The translations under genes were made by a program, and so were the position numbers. The notes under the pieces were generated by a model. That model ran no database searches. It saw nothing but the letters and a program-made list of their open reading frames with translations, and was not told where the DNA came from. Of a stretch of DNA of 64,000 nucleotides, positions 32,727 to 46,739 are shown one piece after another. The DNA lies in NCBI GenBank assembly GCA_040954595.2, contig CM082583.2, positions 930,001-994,000 on the forward strand. Reading direction: 5' to 3'. Position 1 is the first letter of the stretch, and each line of letters begins with the position of its first letter. The DNA comes from Balanoglossus misakiensis (lineage: Eukaryota; Hemichordata).

Positions 32727-35107
32727 GATGAATGGGAATTCAATGTTAAAAAACCTGTGTGGAAAGTGTCTCTACCCTTTTGAAACTAAGAAAATAATTT
32801 ATTCTTATTTATTTTGTAAAAATCACAATTTTTCGAAAAAAAGTCGAAAATGGTAATTTTGTCATGGGTGATTCAAATTATACCGCCTTTTCTGGAATTT
32901 GCAGCACTTTTTACAAGAGAACGACACTTCATGCTCCATAATATTTCCGAAAATGAAGAAAAGAGTTAATTTTTTATGATTTTTTAAGAATTTACCATTT
33001 TTGTCAAAATATGGCCAAAATGGCTATTTTTTCTTGAATTCCGTCAATATCTCTGCATTTTTGGAGTGGTCGAAAGTTTTAACATACAATCAACATGTCA
33101 TATATGATCAGGGCACCAAATTCGAAGAACAAAGGTTTTTTTTATTTTTTTTTCTAAAAATGACATTTTCAAGGAAAATTTGGTAAAACGCAATTTTGTC
33201 TGCAGTGAGCCAAATTGGCCGTTTTTTTGTGGAATTTGTATCGATATATGTATACGAAGAGCATTCTATACTCCCTCAGATTTCCGAAAATGTAGAAAAC
33301 AGGTATTTTTTGTAATTTTCAAAAATTTACCATTTTGACCGAATTGTGGCTAAAATTGTTATTTTCGTGTTGAATGCCGCCAGTGTCACTGCTTTTAAAA
33401 GTCATTAAAACTTTTAACATACAAGCAATTGTTTATATATGATCAGGTCACCGAATTTAAAGAATAAAGAATGTTTTCCCTAAAAATGACCTTTTTGGTG
33501 CAAAAACGAATATAAAACGCAATTTTGTATTAAATCAGCTCATTCAGAGTGCATTTTTTATAATCAGCACCATTTTTACATATAATGGAAATTTCATACA
33601 TCATCAGATATCCAAATATGAAAAAATGATTTAGATTTTAGATGATTGTCCAAAAGTAGCTGATATCTAATAAATATAGTATTGAACCGTTCTGTTCCCC
33701 CCCCCCCTACATTAAATGCGGTACGCCGATGTCAGCTTACCCGTCAGTACTGCAGGCCGTGCCCACAACTAACGTCGGTGTTTGAAACGCCCTGGTTAAA
33801 TTCGGGCTTTCTCTATAAATTGACAGGCAATAATGTAGTCCTACCGGAACAAATGTCGAGTGTTGACCCGCTGTGACTTGCCCTCTTCGGTTTGCCCGAC
33901 TTAGCCAACGTCTTTGTACTAGAGTGTCGGGTGTTTTGCAGAGCCAGGCCGAAGGAAATCCGACTTGATCACCGTTGCTAACGAACGCTAGTGTCTGTCA
34001 TGGTGTGCCGGGGTTTTAGTCGAGCCAGGCCGTAGAAGATCTGACTGGATCATCGTGGTCAATGTACGCGTGTTTCCGCTCTAAAGTGCCGGGGCTTCAG
34101 CTAAACCAAGCCGTAGGAAACCCGACGTGATTACCGTTGTTAACTTACGCCAGTCTGTGTCCTATATATAGTGCGGGGCATCAGCCGTGCCAGGTCTAAG
34201 GAAATGTGAGTAGATCAATGTGGTCTCTGTACGCGTGTTTCTGCTCTAGAATGCCAGGGCTTTAGCCAAGCCATGCCGTAGGAAATCTGAATTGATCAAC
34301 GTTGCTAACGAACGCTAGTGTCTGTCATAGTGTGCCGGGGTTTTAGTCGAGCCAAGCCGTAGGAGATCTGACTTGATCATCGTGGTCAATGTACGCGTGT
34401 TTCCGCTCTAAAGTGCCGGGGCTTCAGCTACACCAGGCCGTAGGAAATCCGACGTAATCACCGTTGATAACTTACGCCAGTCTGTGTCATATAGAGCCGG
34501 TGCACCAGCCGAATCACGCCGTAGGAAATCTTACTTGATCAACGTGGTCAATGTACGCCTGTTTCTGCTCTAGAGTGCCGGGGCTTCAGCTGAGCCAGGC
34601 CGTGGGAAACCCGACGTGATTACCGTTGTTAGCTTACGCCAGTTTGTGTCCTATATATAGTGCCGGGGCATCAGCCGTGCCAGGCCGAAGGAAATGTGAG
34701 TAGATCAACGTGGTCTCTGTACGCGTGTTTCTGCTCTAGAGTGCCAGGGCTTTAGCCAAGCCATGCCGTAGGAAATCTGACTTGATCAACGTTGCTAACG
34801 AACGCTAATGTCTGTCATAGTGTGCCGGGGTTTTAGTCGAGCCAAGCCGTAGGAGATCAGACTTGATCAACGTGGTCTCTGTACGCGTGTTTCTGCTCTA
34901 GAGTGCCGGGGCTTTATCCAAGCCATGCCGTAGAAAATCTGACTTGATCACCGTTGCTAACGTACGCTAGTGTCTGTCATATTGTGACGGAGATTTAGCC
35001 GAGCCAGGCCGTAGAAAAATCGACTTGTTCAACGTTACCAGTGTGCAACTGTTTCTGCTCTAGAGTGTCAGGGTTTTAGCCGACTTATGCTGTAGGAAAT
35101 CTGAGTT
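32727..35107 (+). repeat. Satellite unit 13 (2381 bp, type I)
   Basis: Type I AT block; poly-C run of 11 (33697-33707). Monomer block 33923-35107 has 14.5 monomers, with a fused monomer near 34096 that joins an AGCTAAACC head to an AAACCCGACGTGATT body. Confidence 0.93.
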
Positions 35108-37155
35108 GATGAACGGGAATTCAATGTTAGAAATCCGTGTGGAAAGTATCTCTACCCGTTTGGAACTAAGAAAAGAATTTATGCTTATTTATTTTGTAAA
35201 AAAACAATATTTCGAAAAAAAGTCGAAAATGGTAATTTTGTCTTGGGTGATTCAAATTATACCGCCTTTTCTGGAATTTGCAGCACTTTTTACAAGAGAA
35301 CGACACTTCATGCTCTATAATATTTCCGAAAATGAAGAAAAGAGTTAATTTTTTATGATTTTTTAAAAATTTACCATTTTTGTCAAAATATGGCCAAAAT
35401 GGCTATTTTTTCTTGAATTCCGTCAATATCTCAGCATTTTTGGAGTGGTCGAAAGTTTTAACATACAATCAACATGTCATATATGATCAGGCACTAAATT
35501 CGAAGAACAAAGGTTTTTTTATTTTTTTTTCTAAAAATGACATTTTCAAGGAAAATTTGGTAAAACGCAATTTTGTCTGCAGTGAGCCAAATTAGACGGT
35601 CTTTTGTGGAATTTGTATCGATATATACATACGAAGAGCATTCTATACTCCATCAGATTTCCGAAAATGTAGAAAACAGGTATTTTTTGTAATTTTCAAA
35701 AATTTACCATTTTGACCGAATTGTGGCTAAAATTGTTATTTTCGTGTTGAATGCCGCCAGTGTCATTGCTTTTAAAAGTCATAAAAAATTTTAACATACA
35801 AGCAATTGTTTATATATGATAAGGTCACCGAATTAAAAAAATAAAGAATGTTTTGACTAAAAATGACCTTTTTGGTGCAAAAACGAATAAAACGCAATTT
35901 TGTATTAAATCAGCTCATTCAGAGTGCATTTTTATAATCAGCACAATTTTTACATATAATGGAAATTTCATACATCATCAGATATCCAAATATGAAAAGA
36001 TGATTTACATTTTAGATGATTGTCAAAAATTAGCTGATATCTGATAAATGTAGTATTGAACCGTTCTGTCCCCCCCCCCCCCTACATTATATGCGGTACG
36101 CTGATGTCAGCTTACCCGGCAGTACTGCAGGCCGTGCCCCCAACTAACGTCGGTGTTTGAAACGCCCTGGTTAAATTCGGGCTTTCTCTATAAATTGACA
36201 GGCAATAATGCAGTCCTACCGGAACAAATGTCGAGTGTTGACCCGCTGTGACTTTCCCTGTTCGGTTTGCCCGACTTAGCCAACGTCTTTGTACTAGAGT
36301 GTCGGGTCTTTTGCAGAGCCAGGCCGAAGGAAATCCGACTTGATCACCGTTGCTAACGAACGCTAGTGTCTGTCATGGTGTGCCGGGGTTTTAGTCGAGC
36401 CAGGCCGTAGGAGATCTGACTTGATCATCGTGGTCAATGTACGCGTGTTTCCGCTCTAAAGGGCCGGGGCTTCAGCTAAACCAGGCCGTAGGAAATCCGA
36501 CGTAATCACCGTTGATAACTTACGCCAGTCTGTGTCATATAGAGCCGATGCACCAGCCGAGTCACGCCGTAGGAAATCTTACTTGATCGACGTGGTCAAT
36601 GTACGCCTGTTTCTGCTCTAGAGTGCCGGGGCTTCAGCTGAGCCAGGCCGTGGGAAACCCGACGTGATTACCGTTGTTAACTTACGCCAGTTTGTGTCCT
36701 ATATATAGTGCCGGGGCATCAGCCGTGCCAGGCCGAAGGAAATGTGAGTAGATCAACGTGGTCTCTGTACGCGTGTTTCTGCTCTAGAGTGCCAGGGCTT
36801 TAGCCAAGCCATGCCGTAGGAAATCTGACTTGATCAACGTTGCTAACGAACGCTAATGTCTGTCATAGTGTGCCGGGGTTTTAGTCGAGCCAAGCCGTAG
36901 GAGATCAGACTTGATCAACGTGGTCTCTGTACGCGTGTTTCTGCTCTAGAGTGCCGGGGCTTTATCCAAGCCATGCCGTAGAAAATCTGACTTGATCACC
37001 GTTGCTAACGTACGCTAGTGTCTTTCATATTGTGACGGAGATTTAGCCGAGCCAGGCCGTAGAAAAATCGACTTGTTCAACGTTACCAGTGTGCAACTGT
37101 TTCTGCTCTAGAGTGTCAGGGTTTTAGCCGACTTATGCTGTAGGAAATCTGAGTT
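35108..37155 (+). repeat. Satellite unit 14 (2048 bp, type II)
   Basis: Very like unit 8 in the AT block, including GTCATTGC near 35762 and GATGATTTACATTTT near 36000. Poly-C run of 13 (36070-36082); 10.5-monomer block 36298-37155. Confidence 0.93.
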
Positions 37156-39206
37156 GATGAACGGGAATTCAATGTTAGAAAACCCGTGTGGAAAGTATCT
37201 CTACCCGTTTGAAACTAAGAAAAGAATTTATTCTTATTTATTTTGTAAAAAAGACAATTTTTCGAAAAAAAGTCGAAAAATTGCAATTTTGTCTTGGGTG
37301 ATTCAAATTATACCGCCTTTTCTGGAATTTGCAGCACTTTTTACAAGAGAACGACACTTCATGCTCCATAATATTTCCGAAAATGAAGAAAAGAGTTAAT
37401 TTTTTATGATTTTTCAAAAATTTACCATTTTTGTCAAAATATGGCCAAAATGGCTATTTTTCTTGAATTCCGTCAATATCTCTGCATTTTTGGAGTGGTC
37501 GAGAGTTTTAACATACAATCAACATGTCATATATGATCAGGGCACCAAATTCGAAGAACAAAGGTTTTTTTATTTTTTTTTCTAAAAATGACATTTTCAA
37601 GGACAATTTGGTAAAACGCAATTTTGTCTGCAGTGAGCCAAATTAGACGGTCTTTTGTGGAATTTGTATCGATATATACATACGAAGAGCATTCTATACT
37701 CCATCAGATTTCCGAAAATGTAAAAAACAGGTATTTTTTGTAATTTTCCAAAATTTACCATTTTGACCAAATTGTGGCTAAAATTGTTATTTTCGTGATG
37801 AATGCCGCCAGTGTCACTGCTTTTAAAAGTCATAAAAACTTTTAACATACAAGCAATTGTTTATATATGATCAGGTCACCGAATTAAAAATATAAAGGAT
37901 GTTTTGCCTAAAAATGACCTTTTTGGTGCAAAAACGAATAAAACGCAATCTTGTATTAAATCAGTTCATTCAGAGTGCATGTTTTATAATAAGCACCAAT
38001 TTTACATATAATGGAAATTTCATACATCATCAGATATCCAAATATGAAAAAATGATTTAGATTTTAGATGATTGTCCAAAATTAGCTGATATCTAATAAA
38101 TGTAGTATTGAACCGTTCTGTCCCCCCCCCCCCTTACATTATATGCGGTACGCCGATGTCAGCTTACCCAGCAGTACTGCAGGCCGTGCCCCCAACTAAC
38201 GTCGGTGTTTGGAACGCCCTGGTTAAATTCGAGCTTTCTCTATAAATTGACAGGCAATAATGCAGTCCTACCCGACCAAATGTCGAGTGTTGACCCGCTG
38301 TGACTTTCCCTCTTCGGTTTGCCCGACTTAGCCAACGTCTTTGTACTAGAGTGTCGGGTCTTTTGCAGAGCCAGGCCGAAGGAAATCCGACTTGATCACC
38401 GTTGCTAACGAACGCTAGTGTCTGTCATGGTGTGCCGGGGTTTTAGTCGAGCCAGGCCGTAGGAGATCTGACTTGATCATCGTGGTCAATGTACGCGTGT
38501 TTCCGCTCTAAAGTGCCGGGGCTTCAGCGAAACCAGGCCGTAGGAAATCCGACGTAATCACCGTTGATAACTTACGCCAGTCTGTGTCATATAGAGCCGG
38601 TGCACCAGCCGAGTCACGCCGAAGGAAATCTGACTTGATCAACGTGGTCAATGTACGCGTGTTTCCGCTCTAAAGTGCCGGGGCTTCAGCTAAACCAGGC
38701 CGTAGGAAATCCTACGTAATCACCGTTGTTAACTTACGCCAGTCTGTGTCCTATATATAGTGTCGGGGCATCAGCCGTGCCAGGCCGATGGAAATGTGAG
38801 TAGATCAACGTGGTCTCTGTACGCGTGTTTCTGCTCTAGAGTGTCAGGGCTTTAGCAAAGCCATGCCGTAGGAAATCTGACTTGATCAACGTTGCTAACG
38901 AACGCTAGTGTCTGTCATAGTGTGCCGGGGTTTTAGTCGAGCCAAGCCGTTGGAGATCAGACTTGATCAACGTGGTCTCTGTACGCGTGTTTCTGCTCTA
39001 GAGTGCCGGGGCTTTATCCAACCCATGCCGTTGAAAATCTGACTTGATTACCATTGCTAACGTACGCTAGTGTCTGTCATATTGTGACGAGATTTAGCCG
39101 AGCCAGGCCGTAGAAAAATCGACTTGTTCAACGTTATCAGTGTGCAACTGTTTCTGCTCTAGAGTGTCAGGGTTTTAGCCGACTTATGCTGTAGGAAATC
39201 TGAGTT
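37156..39206 (+). repeat. Satellite unit 15 (2051 bp, type III)
   Basis: Type III markers: GAAAAATTGCAATTTTG near 37275, GTCGAGAGTT near 37499 and GCATGTTTTATAATAAGCACC near 37977. Poly-C run of 12 (38122-38133); block 38350-39206. Confidence 0.93.
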
Positions 39207-41419
39207 GATGAACGGGTATTCAATGTTAGAAAACCCGTGTGGAAAGTATCTCTACCCGTTTGAAACTAAGAAAAGAATTTATTCTTATTTATTTTGTAAA
39301 AAAGACAATTTTTCGAAAACAAGTCGAAAATGGTAATTTTGTCTTGGGTGATTCAAATTATACCACATTTTCTGGAATTTGCAGCACTTTTTACAAGAGA
39401 ACGACACTTCATGCTCCATAATATTTCCGAAAATGAAGAAAAGAGTTTATTTTTTATGATTTTTTAAAAATGTACCATTTTGTCAAAATATGGCCAAAAT
39501 GGCTATTTTTTCTTGAATTCCGTCAATATCTCTGCATTTTTGGAGTGGTCGAAAGTTTTAACATACAATCAACATGTCATATATGATCAGGGCACCAAAT
39601 TCGAAGAAGGAAGGTTTTTTTATTTTATTTTTCTAAAAATGACATTTTCAAGGAAAATTTGGTAAAACGCAATTTTGTCTGCAGTGAGCCAAATTAGACG
39701 GTCTTTTGTGGAATTGGTATCGATATATATATACGAAGAGCATTCTATACTCCATCAGATTTCCGAAAATGTAGAAAACAGGTATTTTTTGTAATTTTCA
39801 AAAATTTACCATTTTGACCAAATTGTGGTTAAAATTGTTATTTTCGTGTTGAATGCCGCCAGTGTCACTGCTTTTAAAAGTCATAAAAACTTTTAACATG
39901 CAAGCAATTGCTTATATATGATCAGGTCACCGAATTAAAAAAATAAAGAATGTTTTGCCTAAAAATGACCTTTTTGGTGCAAAAACGAATAAAACGCAAT
40001 TTTGTATTAAATCAGCTCATTCAGAGTGCATTTTTTATAATCAGCACCATTTTTACATATAATGGAAATTTCATACATCATCAGATATCCAAATATGAAA
40101 AAATGATTTAGATTTTAGATGATTGTCCAAAATTAGCTGATATCTAATAAATGTAGTATTGAACCGTTCTGCCCCCCCCCCCCCCTACATTATATGCGGT
40201 ACGCCGATGTCAGCTTACCCGGCAGTACTGCAGGCCGTGCCCCCAAATAACGTCGGTGTTTGAAACGCCCTGGTTAAATTCGGGCTTTCTCTATAAATTG
40301 ACAGGCAATAATGCAGTCCTACCCGAACAAATGTCGAGTGTTGACCCGCTGTGACTTTCCCTCTTCGGTTTGCCCGACTTAGCCAACGTCTTTGTACTAA
40401 TGTGTCGGGTCTTTTGCAGAGCCAGGCCGAAGGAAATCCGACTTGATCACCGTTGCTAACGAACGCTAGTGTCTGTCATGGTGTGCCGGGGTTTTAGTCG
40501 AGCCAGGCCGTAGGAGATCTGACTTGATCATCGTGGTCAATGTACGCGTGTTTCCGCTCTAAAGTGCCGGGGCTTCAGCTAAACCATGCCGTAGGAAATC
40601 CGGCGTAATCACCGTTGATAACTCACGCCAGTCTGTGTCATAAAGAGCCGGTGCACCAGCCGAGTCACGCCGTAGGAAATCTGACTTGATCAACGTGGTC
40701 AATGTACGCCTGTTTCTGCTCTAAAGTGCCGGGGCTTTAGCTAAACCATGCCGTAGGAAATCCGACGTAATCACCGTTGATAACTTACGCCAGTCTGTGT
40801 CATATAGAGCCGGTGCACCAGCCGAGTCACGCCGTAGGAAATCTGACTTGATCAACGTGGTCAATGTACGCCTGTTTCTGCTCTAGAGTGCCGGGGCTTC
40901 AGCTGAGCCAGGCCGTAGGAAACCCGACGTGATTACCGTTGTTAACTTACGCCAGTCTGTGTCCTATATATAGTGCCGGGGCATCAGCCGTGCCAGGCCG
41001 AAGGAAATGTGAGTAGATCAACGTGGTCTCTGTACGCGTGTTTCTGCTCTAGAGTGTCAGGGCTTTAGCAAAGCCATGCCGTAGGAAATCTGACTTGATC
41101 AACGTTGCTAACGAACGCTAGTGTCTGTCATAGTGTGCCGGGGTTTTAGTCGAGCCAAGCCGTAGGAGATCAGACTTGATCAACGTGGTCTCTGTACGCG
41201 TGTTTCTGCTCTAGAGTGCCGGGGCTTTATCCAACCCATGCCGTTGAAAATCTGACTTGATCACCGTTGCTAACGTACGCTAGTGTCTGTCATATTGTGA
41301 CGAGATTTAGCCGAGCCAGGCCGTAGAAAAATCGACTTGTTCAACGTTATCAGTGTGCAACTGTTTCTGCTCTAGAGTGTCAGGGTTTTAGCCGACTTAT
41401 GCTGTAGGAAATCTGAGTT
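39207..41419 (+). repeat. Satellite unit 16 (2213 bp, type IV, one extra dimer)
   Basis: Poly-C run of 14 (40172-40185). Monomer block 40401-41419 has 12.5 monomers; the extra dimer is a duplicate of the AGCTAAACCATG / GAGCCGGTGCACC pair, at about 40566-40730 and 40731-40890. Confidence 0.93.
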
Positions 41420-43470
41420 GATGAACGGGAATTCAATGTTAGAAAACCCGTGTGGAAAGTATCTCTACCCGTTTGAAACTAAGAAAAGAATTTATTCTTA
41501 TTTATTTTTTAAAAAAGACAATTTTTCGAAAACAAGTCGAAAATGGTAATTTTGTCTTGGGTGATTCAAATTATACCACATTTTCTGGAATTTGCAGCAC
41601 TTTTTACAAGAGAACGACACTTCATGCTCCATAATATTTCCGAAAATGAAGAAAAGAGTTTATTTTTTATGATTTTTTAAAAATGTACCATTTTGTCAAA
41701 ATATGACCAAAATGGCTATTTTTTCTTGAATTCCGTCAATATCTCTGCATTTTTGGAGTGGTGGAAAGTTTTAACATACAATCAACATGTCATATATGAT
41801 CAGGGCACCAAATTCGAAGAACGAAGGTTTTTTTATTTTATTTTTCTAAAAATGACATTTTCAAGGAAAATTTGGTAAAACGCAATTTTGTCTGCAGTAA
41901 GCCAAATTAGACGGTCTTTTGTGGAATTTGTATCGATATATATATACGAAGAGCATTCTATACTCCATCAGATTTCCGAAAATGTAGAAAACAGGTATTT
42001 TTTGTAATTTTCAAAAATTTACCATTTTGACCAAATTGTGGTTAAAATTGTTATTTTCGTGTTGAATGCCGCCAGTGTCACTGCTTTTAAAAGTCATAAA
42101 AAGTTTTAACATGCAAGCAATTGCTTATATATGATCAGGCCACCGAATTAAAAAAATAAAGAATGTTTTGCCTAAAAATGACCTTTTTGGTGCAAAAACG
42201 AATAAAACGCAATTTTGTATTAAATCAGCTCATTCAGAGTGCATTTTTTATAATCAGCACCATTTTTACATATATTGGAAATTTCATACATCATCAGATA
42301 TCCAAATATGAAAAAATGATTTAGATTTTAGATGATTGTCCAAAATTAGCTGATATCTAATAAATGTAGTATTGAACCGTTCTGTCCCCCCCCCCCCTAC
42401 ATTATATGCGGTACGCCGATGTCAGCTTACCCGGCAGTACTGCAGGCCGTGCCCCCAAATAACGTCGGTGTTTGAAACGCCCTGGTTAAATTCGGGCTTT
42501 CTCTATAAATTGACAGGCAATAATGCAGTCCTACCCGAACAAATGTCGAGTGTTGACCCGCTGTGACTTTCCCTCTTCGGTTTGCCCGACTTAGCCAACG
42601 TCTCTGTACTAATGTGTCGGGTCTTTTGCGGAGCCAGGCCGAAGGAAATCCGACTTGATCACCGTTGCTAACGAACGCTAGTGTCTGTCATGGTGTGCCG
42701 GGGTTTTAGTCGAGCCAGGCCGTAGGAGATCTGACTTGATCATCGTGGTCAATGTACGCGTGTTTCCGCTCTGAAGTGCCGGGGCTTTAGCTAAACCATG
42801 CCGTAGGAAATCCGACGTAATCACCGTTGATAACTTACGCCAGTCTGTGTCATATAGAGCCGGTGCACCAGCCGAGTCACGCCGTAGGAAATCTGACTTG
42901 ATCAACGTGGTCAATGTACGCCTGTTTCTGCTCTAGAGTGCCGGGGCTTCAGCTGAGCCAGGCCGTAGGAAACCCGACGTGATTACCGTTGTTAACTTAC
43001 GCCAGTCTGTGTCCTATATATAGTGCCGGGGCATCAGCCGTGCCAGGCCGAAGGAAATGTGAGTAGATCAACGTGGTCTCTGTACGCGTGTTTCTGCTCT
43101 AGAGTGTCAGGGCTTTAGCAAAGCCATGCCGTAGGAAATCTGACTTGATCAACGTTGCTAACGAACGCTAGTGTCTGTCATAGTGTGCCGGGGTTTTAGT
43201 CGAGCCAAGCCGTAGGAGATCAGACTTGATCAACGTGGTCTCTGTACGCGTGTTTCTGCTCTAGAGTGCCGGGGCTTTATCCAAGCCATGCCGTAGAAAA
43301 TCTGACTTGATCACCGTTGCTAACGTACGATAGTGTCTGTCATATTGTGACGGAGATTTAGCCGAGCCAGGCCGTAGAAAAATCGACTTGTTCAACGTTA
43401 CCAGTGTGCAACTGTTTCTGCTCTAAAGTCTCAGGGTTTTAGCCGACTTATGCTGTAGGAAATCTGAGTT
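41420..43470 (+). repeat. Satellite unit 17 (2051 bp, type IV)
   Basis: AT block nearly the same as unit 16; poly-C run of 12 (42386-42397); 10.5-monomer block 42613-43470. Confidence 0.93.
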
Positions 43471-44694
43471 GATGAACGGGAATTCAATGTTAGAAAACCC
43501 GTGTGGAAAGTATCTCTACCCGTTTGAAACTAAGAAAAGAATTTATTCTTATTTTTTTTCTAAAAATGACATTTTCAAGGAAAATTTGATAAAACGCAAT
43601 TTTGTCTGCAGTGAGCCAAATTAGACGGTCTTTTGTGGAATTTGTATCGATATATACATACGAAGAGCATTCTATACTCCATCAGATTTCCGAAAATGTA
43701 GAAAACATGTATTTTTTGTAATTTTCAAAAATTTACCATTTTGACCAAATTGTGGCTAAAATTGTTATTTTCGTGTTGAATGCCGCCAGTGTCACTGCTT
43801 TTAAAAGTCATAAAAATTTTCAACATACAAGCAATTGTTTATATATGATCAGGTCACCGAATTAAAAAAATAAAGAATGTTTTGCCTAAAAATGACCTTT
43901 TTGGTGCAAAAACGAATAAAACGCAATTTTGTATTAAATCAGCTCATTCAGAGTGCATTTTTTATAATCAGCACCATTTTTACATATAATGGAAATTTCA
44001 TACATCATCAGATATCCAAATATGAAAAAATGATTTAGATTTTAGATGATTGTCCAAAATTAGCTGATATCTAATAAATGTAGTATTGAACCGTTCTGTC
44101 CCCCCCCCCCCCTACATTATATGCGGTACGCCGATGTCAGCTTACCCGGCAGTACTGCAGGCCGTGCCCCCAACTAACCTTGGTGTTTGAAACGCCCTGG
44201 TTAAATTCGGGCTTTCTCTATAAATTGACAGGCAATAATGCAGTCCTACCCGACCAAATGTCGAGTGTTGACCCGCTGTGACTTTCCCTCTTCGGTTTGC
44301 CCGACTTAGCCAACGTCTTTGTACTAGAGTGTCGGGTCTTTTGCAGAGCCAGGCCGAAGGAAATCCGACTTGATCACCGTTGCTAACGAACGCTAGTGTC
44401 TGTCATGGTGTGCCGGGGTTTTAGTCGAGCCAGGCCGTAGGAAATGTGAGTAGATCAACGTGGTCTCTGTACGCGTGTTTCTGCTCTAGAGTGCCGGGGC
44501 TTTATCCAAGCCATGCCGTAGAAAATCTGACTTGATCACCGTTGCTAACGTACGCTAGTGTCTGTCATATTGTGACGGAGATTTAGCCGAGCCAGGCCGT
44601 AAAAAATCGACTTGTTCAACCTTACCAGTGTGCAACTGTTTCTGCTCTAGAGTGTCAGGGTTTTAGCCGATTTATGCTGTAGGAAATCAGAGTT
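43471..44694 (+). repeat. Satellite unit 18 (1224 bp, doubly deleted)
   Basis: The shortest unit. The AT block is ~338 bp short: near 43551 the text runs from the TTATTCTTATT of the first partial subrepeat into the TTTTTTTCTAAAAATGACATT that normally comes one subrepeat later. The monomer block 44328-44694 has 4.5 monomers. Poly-C run of 13 (44100-44112). Confidence 0.93.
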
Positions 44695-46739
44695 GATGAA
44701 CGGGAATTCAATGTTAGAAAACCGGTGTGGAAAGTATCTCTACTCGTTTGAAACTAAGAAAAGAATTTATTCTTATTTATTTTGTAAAAAAGACAATTTT
44801 TCGAAACAAAGGCGAAAATGGTAATTTTGTCATGGGTGATTCAAATTATACCGCCTTTTCTGGAATTTGCAGCACTTTTTACAAGAGAACGACACTTCAT
44901 GCTCCATAATATTTCCGAAAATAAGAAAAGAGTTAATTTTTTATGATTTTTTAAAAATTTACCATTTTTGTCAAAATATGGCCAAAATGGCTATTTTTTC
45001 TTGAATTCCGTCAATATCTCTGCATTTTTGGAGTGGTCGAAAGTTTTAACATACAATCAACATGTCATATATGATCAGGGCACCAAATTCGAAGAACAAA
45101 GGTTTTTTTTATTTTTTTTTCTAAAAATGACATTTTCAAGGAAAATTTGGTAAAACGCAATTTTGTCAGCAGTGAGCCAAATTGGCCGTTTTTTTGTGGA
45201 ATTTGTATCGATATATGTATACGAAGAGCATTCTATACTCCATCAGATTTCCGAAAATGTAGAAAACAGGTATTTTTTGTAATTTTCAAAAATTTACCAT
45301 TTTGACCGAATTGTGGCTAAAATTGTTATTTTCGTGTTGAATGCCGCCAGTGTCACTGCTTTTAAAAGTCATTAAAACTTTTAACATACAAGCAATTGTT
45401 TATATATGATCAGGTCACCGAATTTAAAGAATAAAGAATGTTTTCCCTAAAAATGACCTTTTTGGTGCAAAAACGAATAAAACGCAATTTTGTATTAAAT
45501 CAGCTCATTCAGAGTGCATTTTTTATAATCAGCACCATTTTTACATATAATGGAAATTTCATACATCATCAGATATCCAAATATGAAAAAATGATTTAGA
45601 TTTTAGATGATTGTCCAAAAGTAGCTGATATCTAATAAATATAGTATTGAACCGTTCTGTTTCCCCCCCCCCCTACATTACATGCGGTACGCCGATGTCA
45701 GCTTACCCGTCAGTACTGCAGGCCGTGCCCACAACTAACGTCGGTGTTTGAAACGCCCTGGTTAAATTCGGGCTTTCTCTATAAATTGACAGGCAATAAT
45801 GTAGTCCTACCGGAACAAATGTCGAGTGTTGACCCGCTGTGACTTTCCCTCTTCGGTTTGCCCGACTTAGCCAACGTCTTTGTACTAGAGTGTCGGGTGT
45901 TTTGCAGAGCCAGGCCGAAGGAAATCCGACTTGATCACCGTTGCTAACGAACGCTAGTGTCTGTCATGGTGTGCCGGGGTTTTAGTCGAGCCAGGCCGTA
46001 GGAGATCTGACTGGATCATCGTGGTCAATGTACGCGTGTTTCCGCTCTAAAGTGCCGGGGCTTCAGCTAAACCAGGCCGTAGGAAATCCGACGTAATCAC
46101 CGTTGATAACTTACGCCAGTCTGTGTCATATAGAGCCGGTGCACCAGCCGAGTCACGCCGTAGGAATCTGATTTGATCAACGTGGTCAATGTACGCCTGT
46201 TTCTGCTCTAGAGTGCCGGGGCTTCAGCTGAGCCAGGCCGTAGGAAACCCGACGTGATTACCGTTGTTAACTTACGCCAGTCTGTGTCCTATATATAGTG
46301 CGGGGCATCAGCCGTGCCAGGCCTAAGGAAATGTGAGTAGATCAACGTGGTTTCTGTACGCGTGTTTCTGCTCTAGAGTGCCAGGGCTTTAGCCAAGCCA
46401 TGCCGTAGGAAATCTGACTTGATCACCGTTGCTAACGAACGCTAGTGTCTGTCATAGTGTGCCGGGGTTTTAGTCGAACCAAGCCGTAGGAGATCAGACT
46501 TGATCAACGTGGTCTCTGTACGCGTGTTTCTGCTCTGGAGTGCCGGGGCTTTATCCAAGCCATGCCGTAGAAAATCTGACTTGATCACCGTTGCTAACCT
46601 ACGCTAGTGTCTGTCATATTGTGACGGAGATTTAGCCGAGCCAGGCCGTAGAAAAATCGACTTGTTCAACGTTACCAGTGTGCAACTGTTTCTGTTCTAG
46701 AGAGTCAGGGTTTTAGCCGACTTGTAGAAAATCTGAGTT
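44695..46739 (+). repeat. Satellite unit 19 (2045 bp, chimera of unit-9-like and type I)
   Basis: Begins like unit 9 (AAATCAGAG before the start, CGAAACAAAGGCG near 44802) and turns type I by 45180 (ATTGGCCG). Poly-C run of 11 (45663-45673). Block 45889-46739 ends with the variant TTCTAGAGAGTCAGGG and a 5 bp deletion at ACTTGTAGAAA. Confidence 0.93.
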
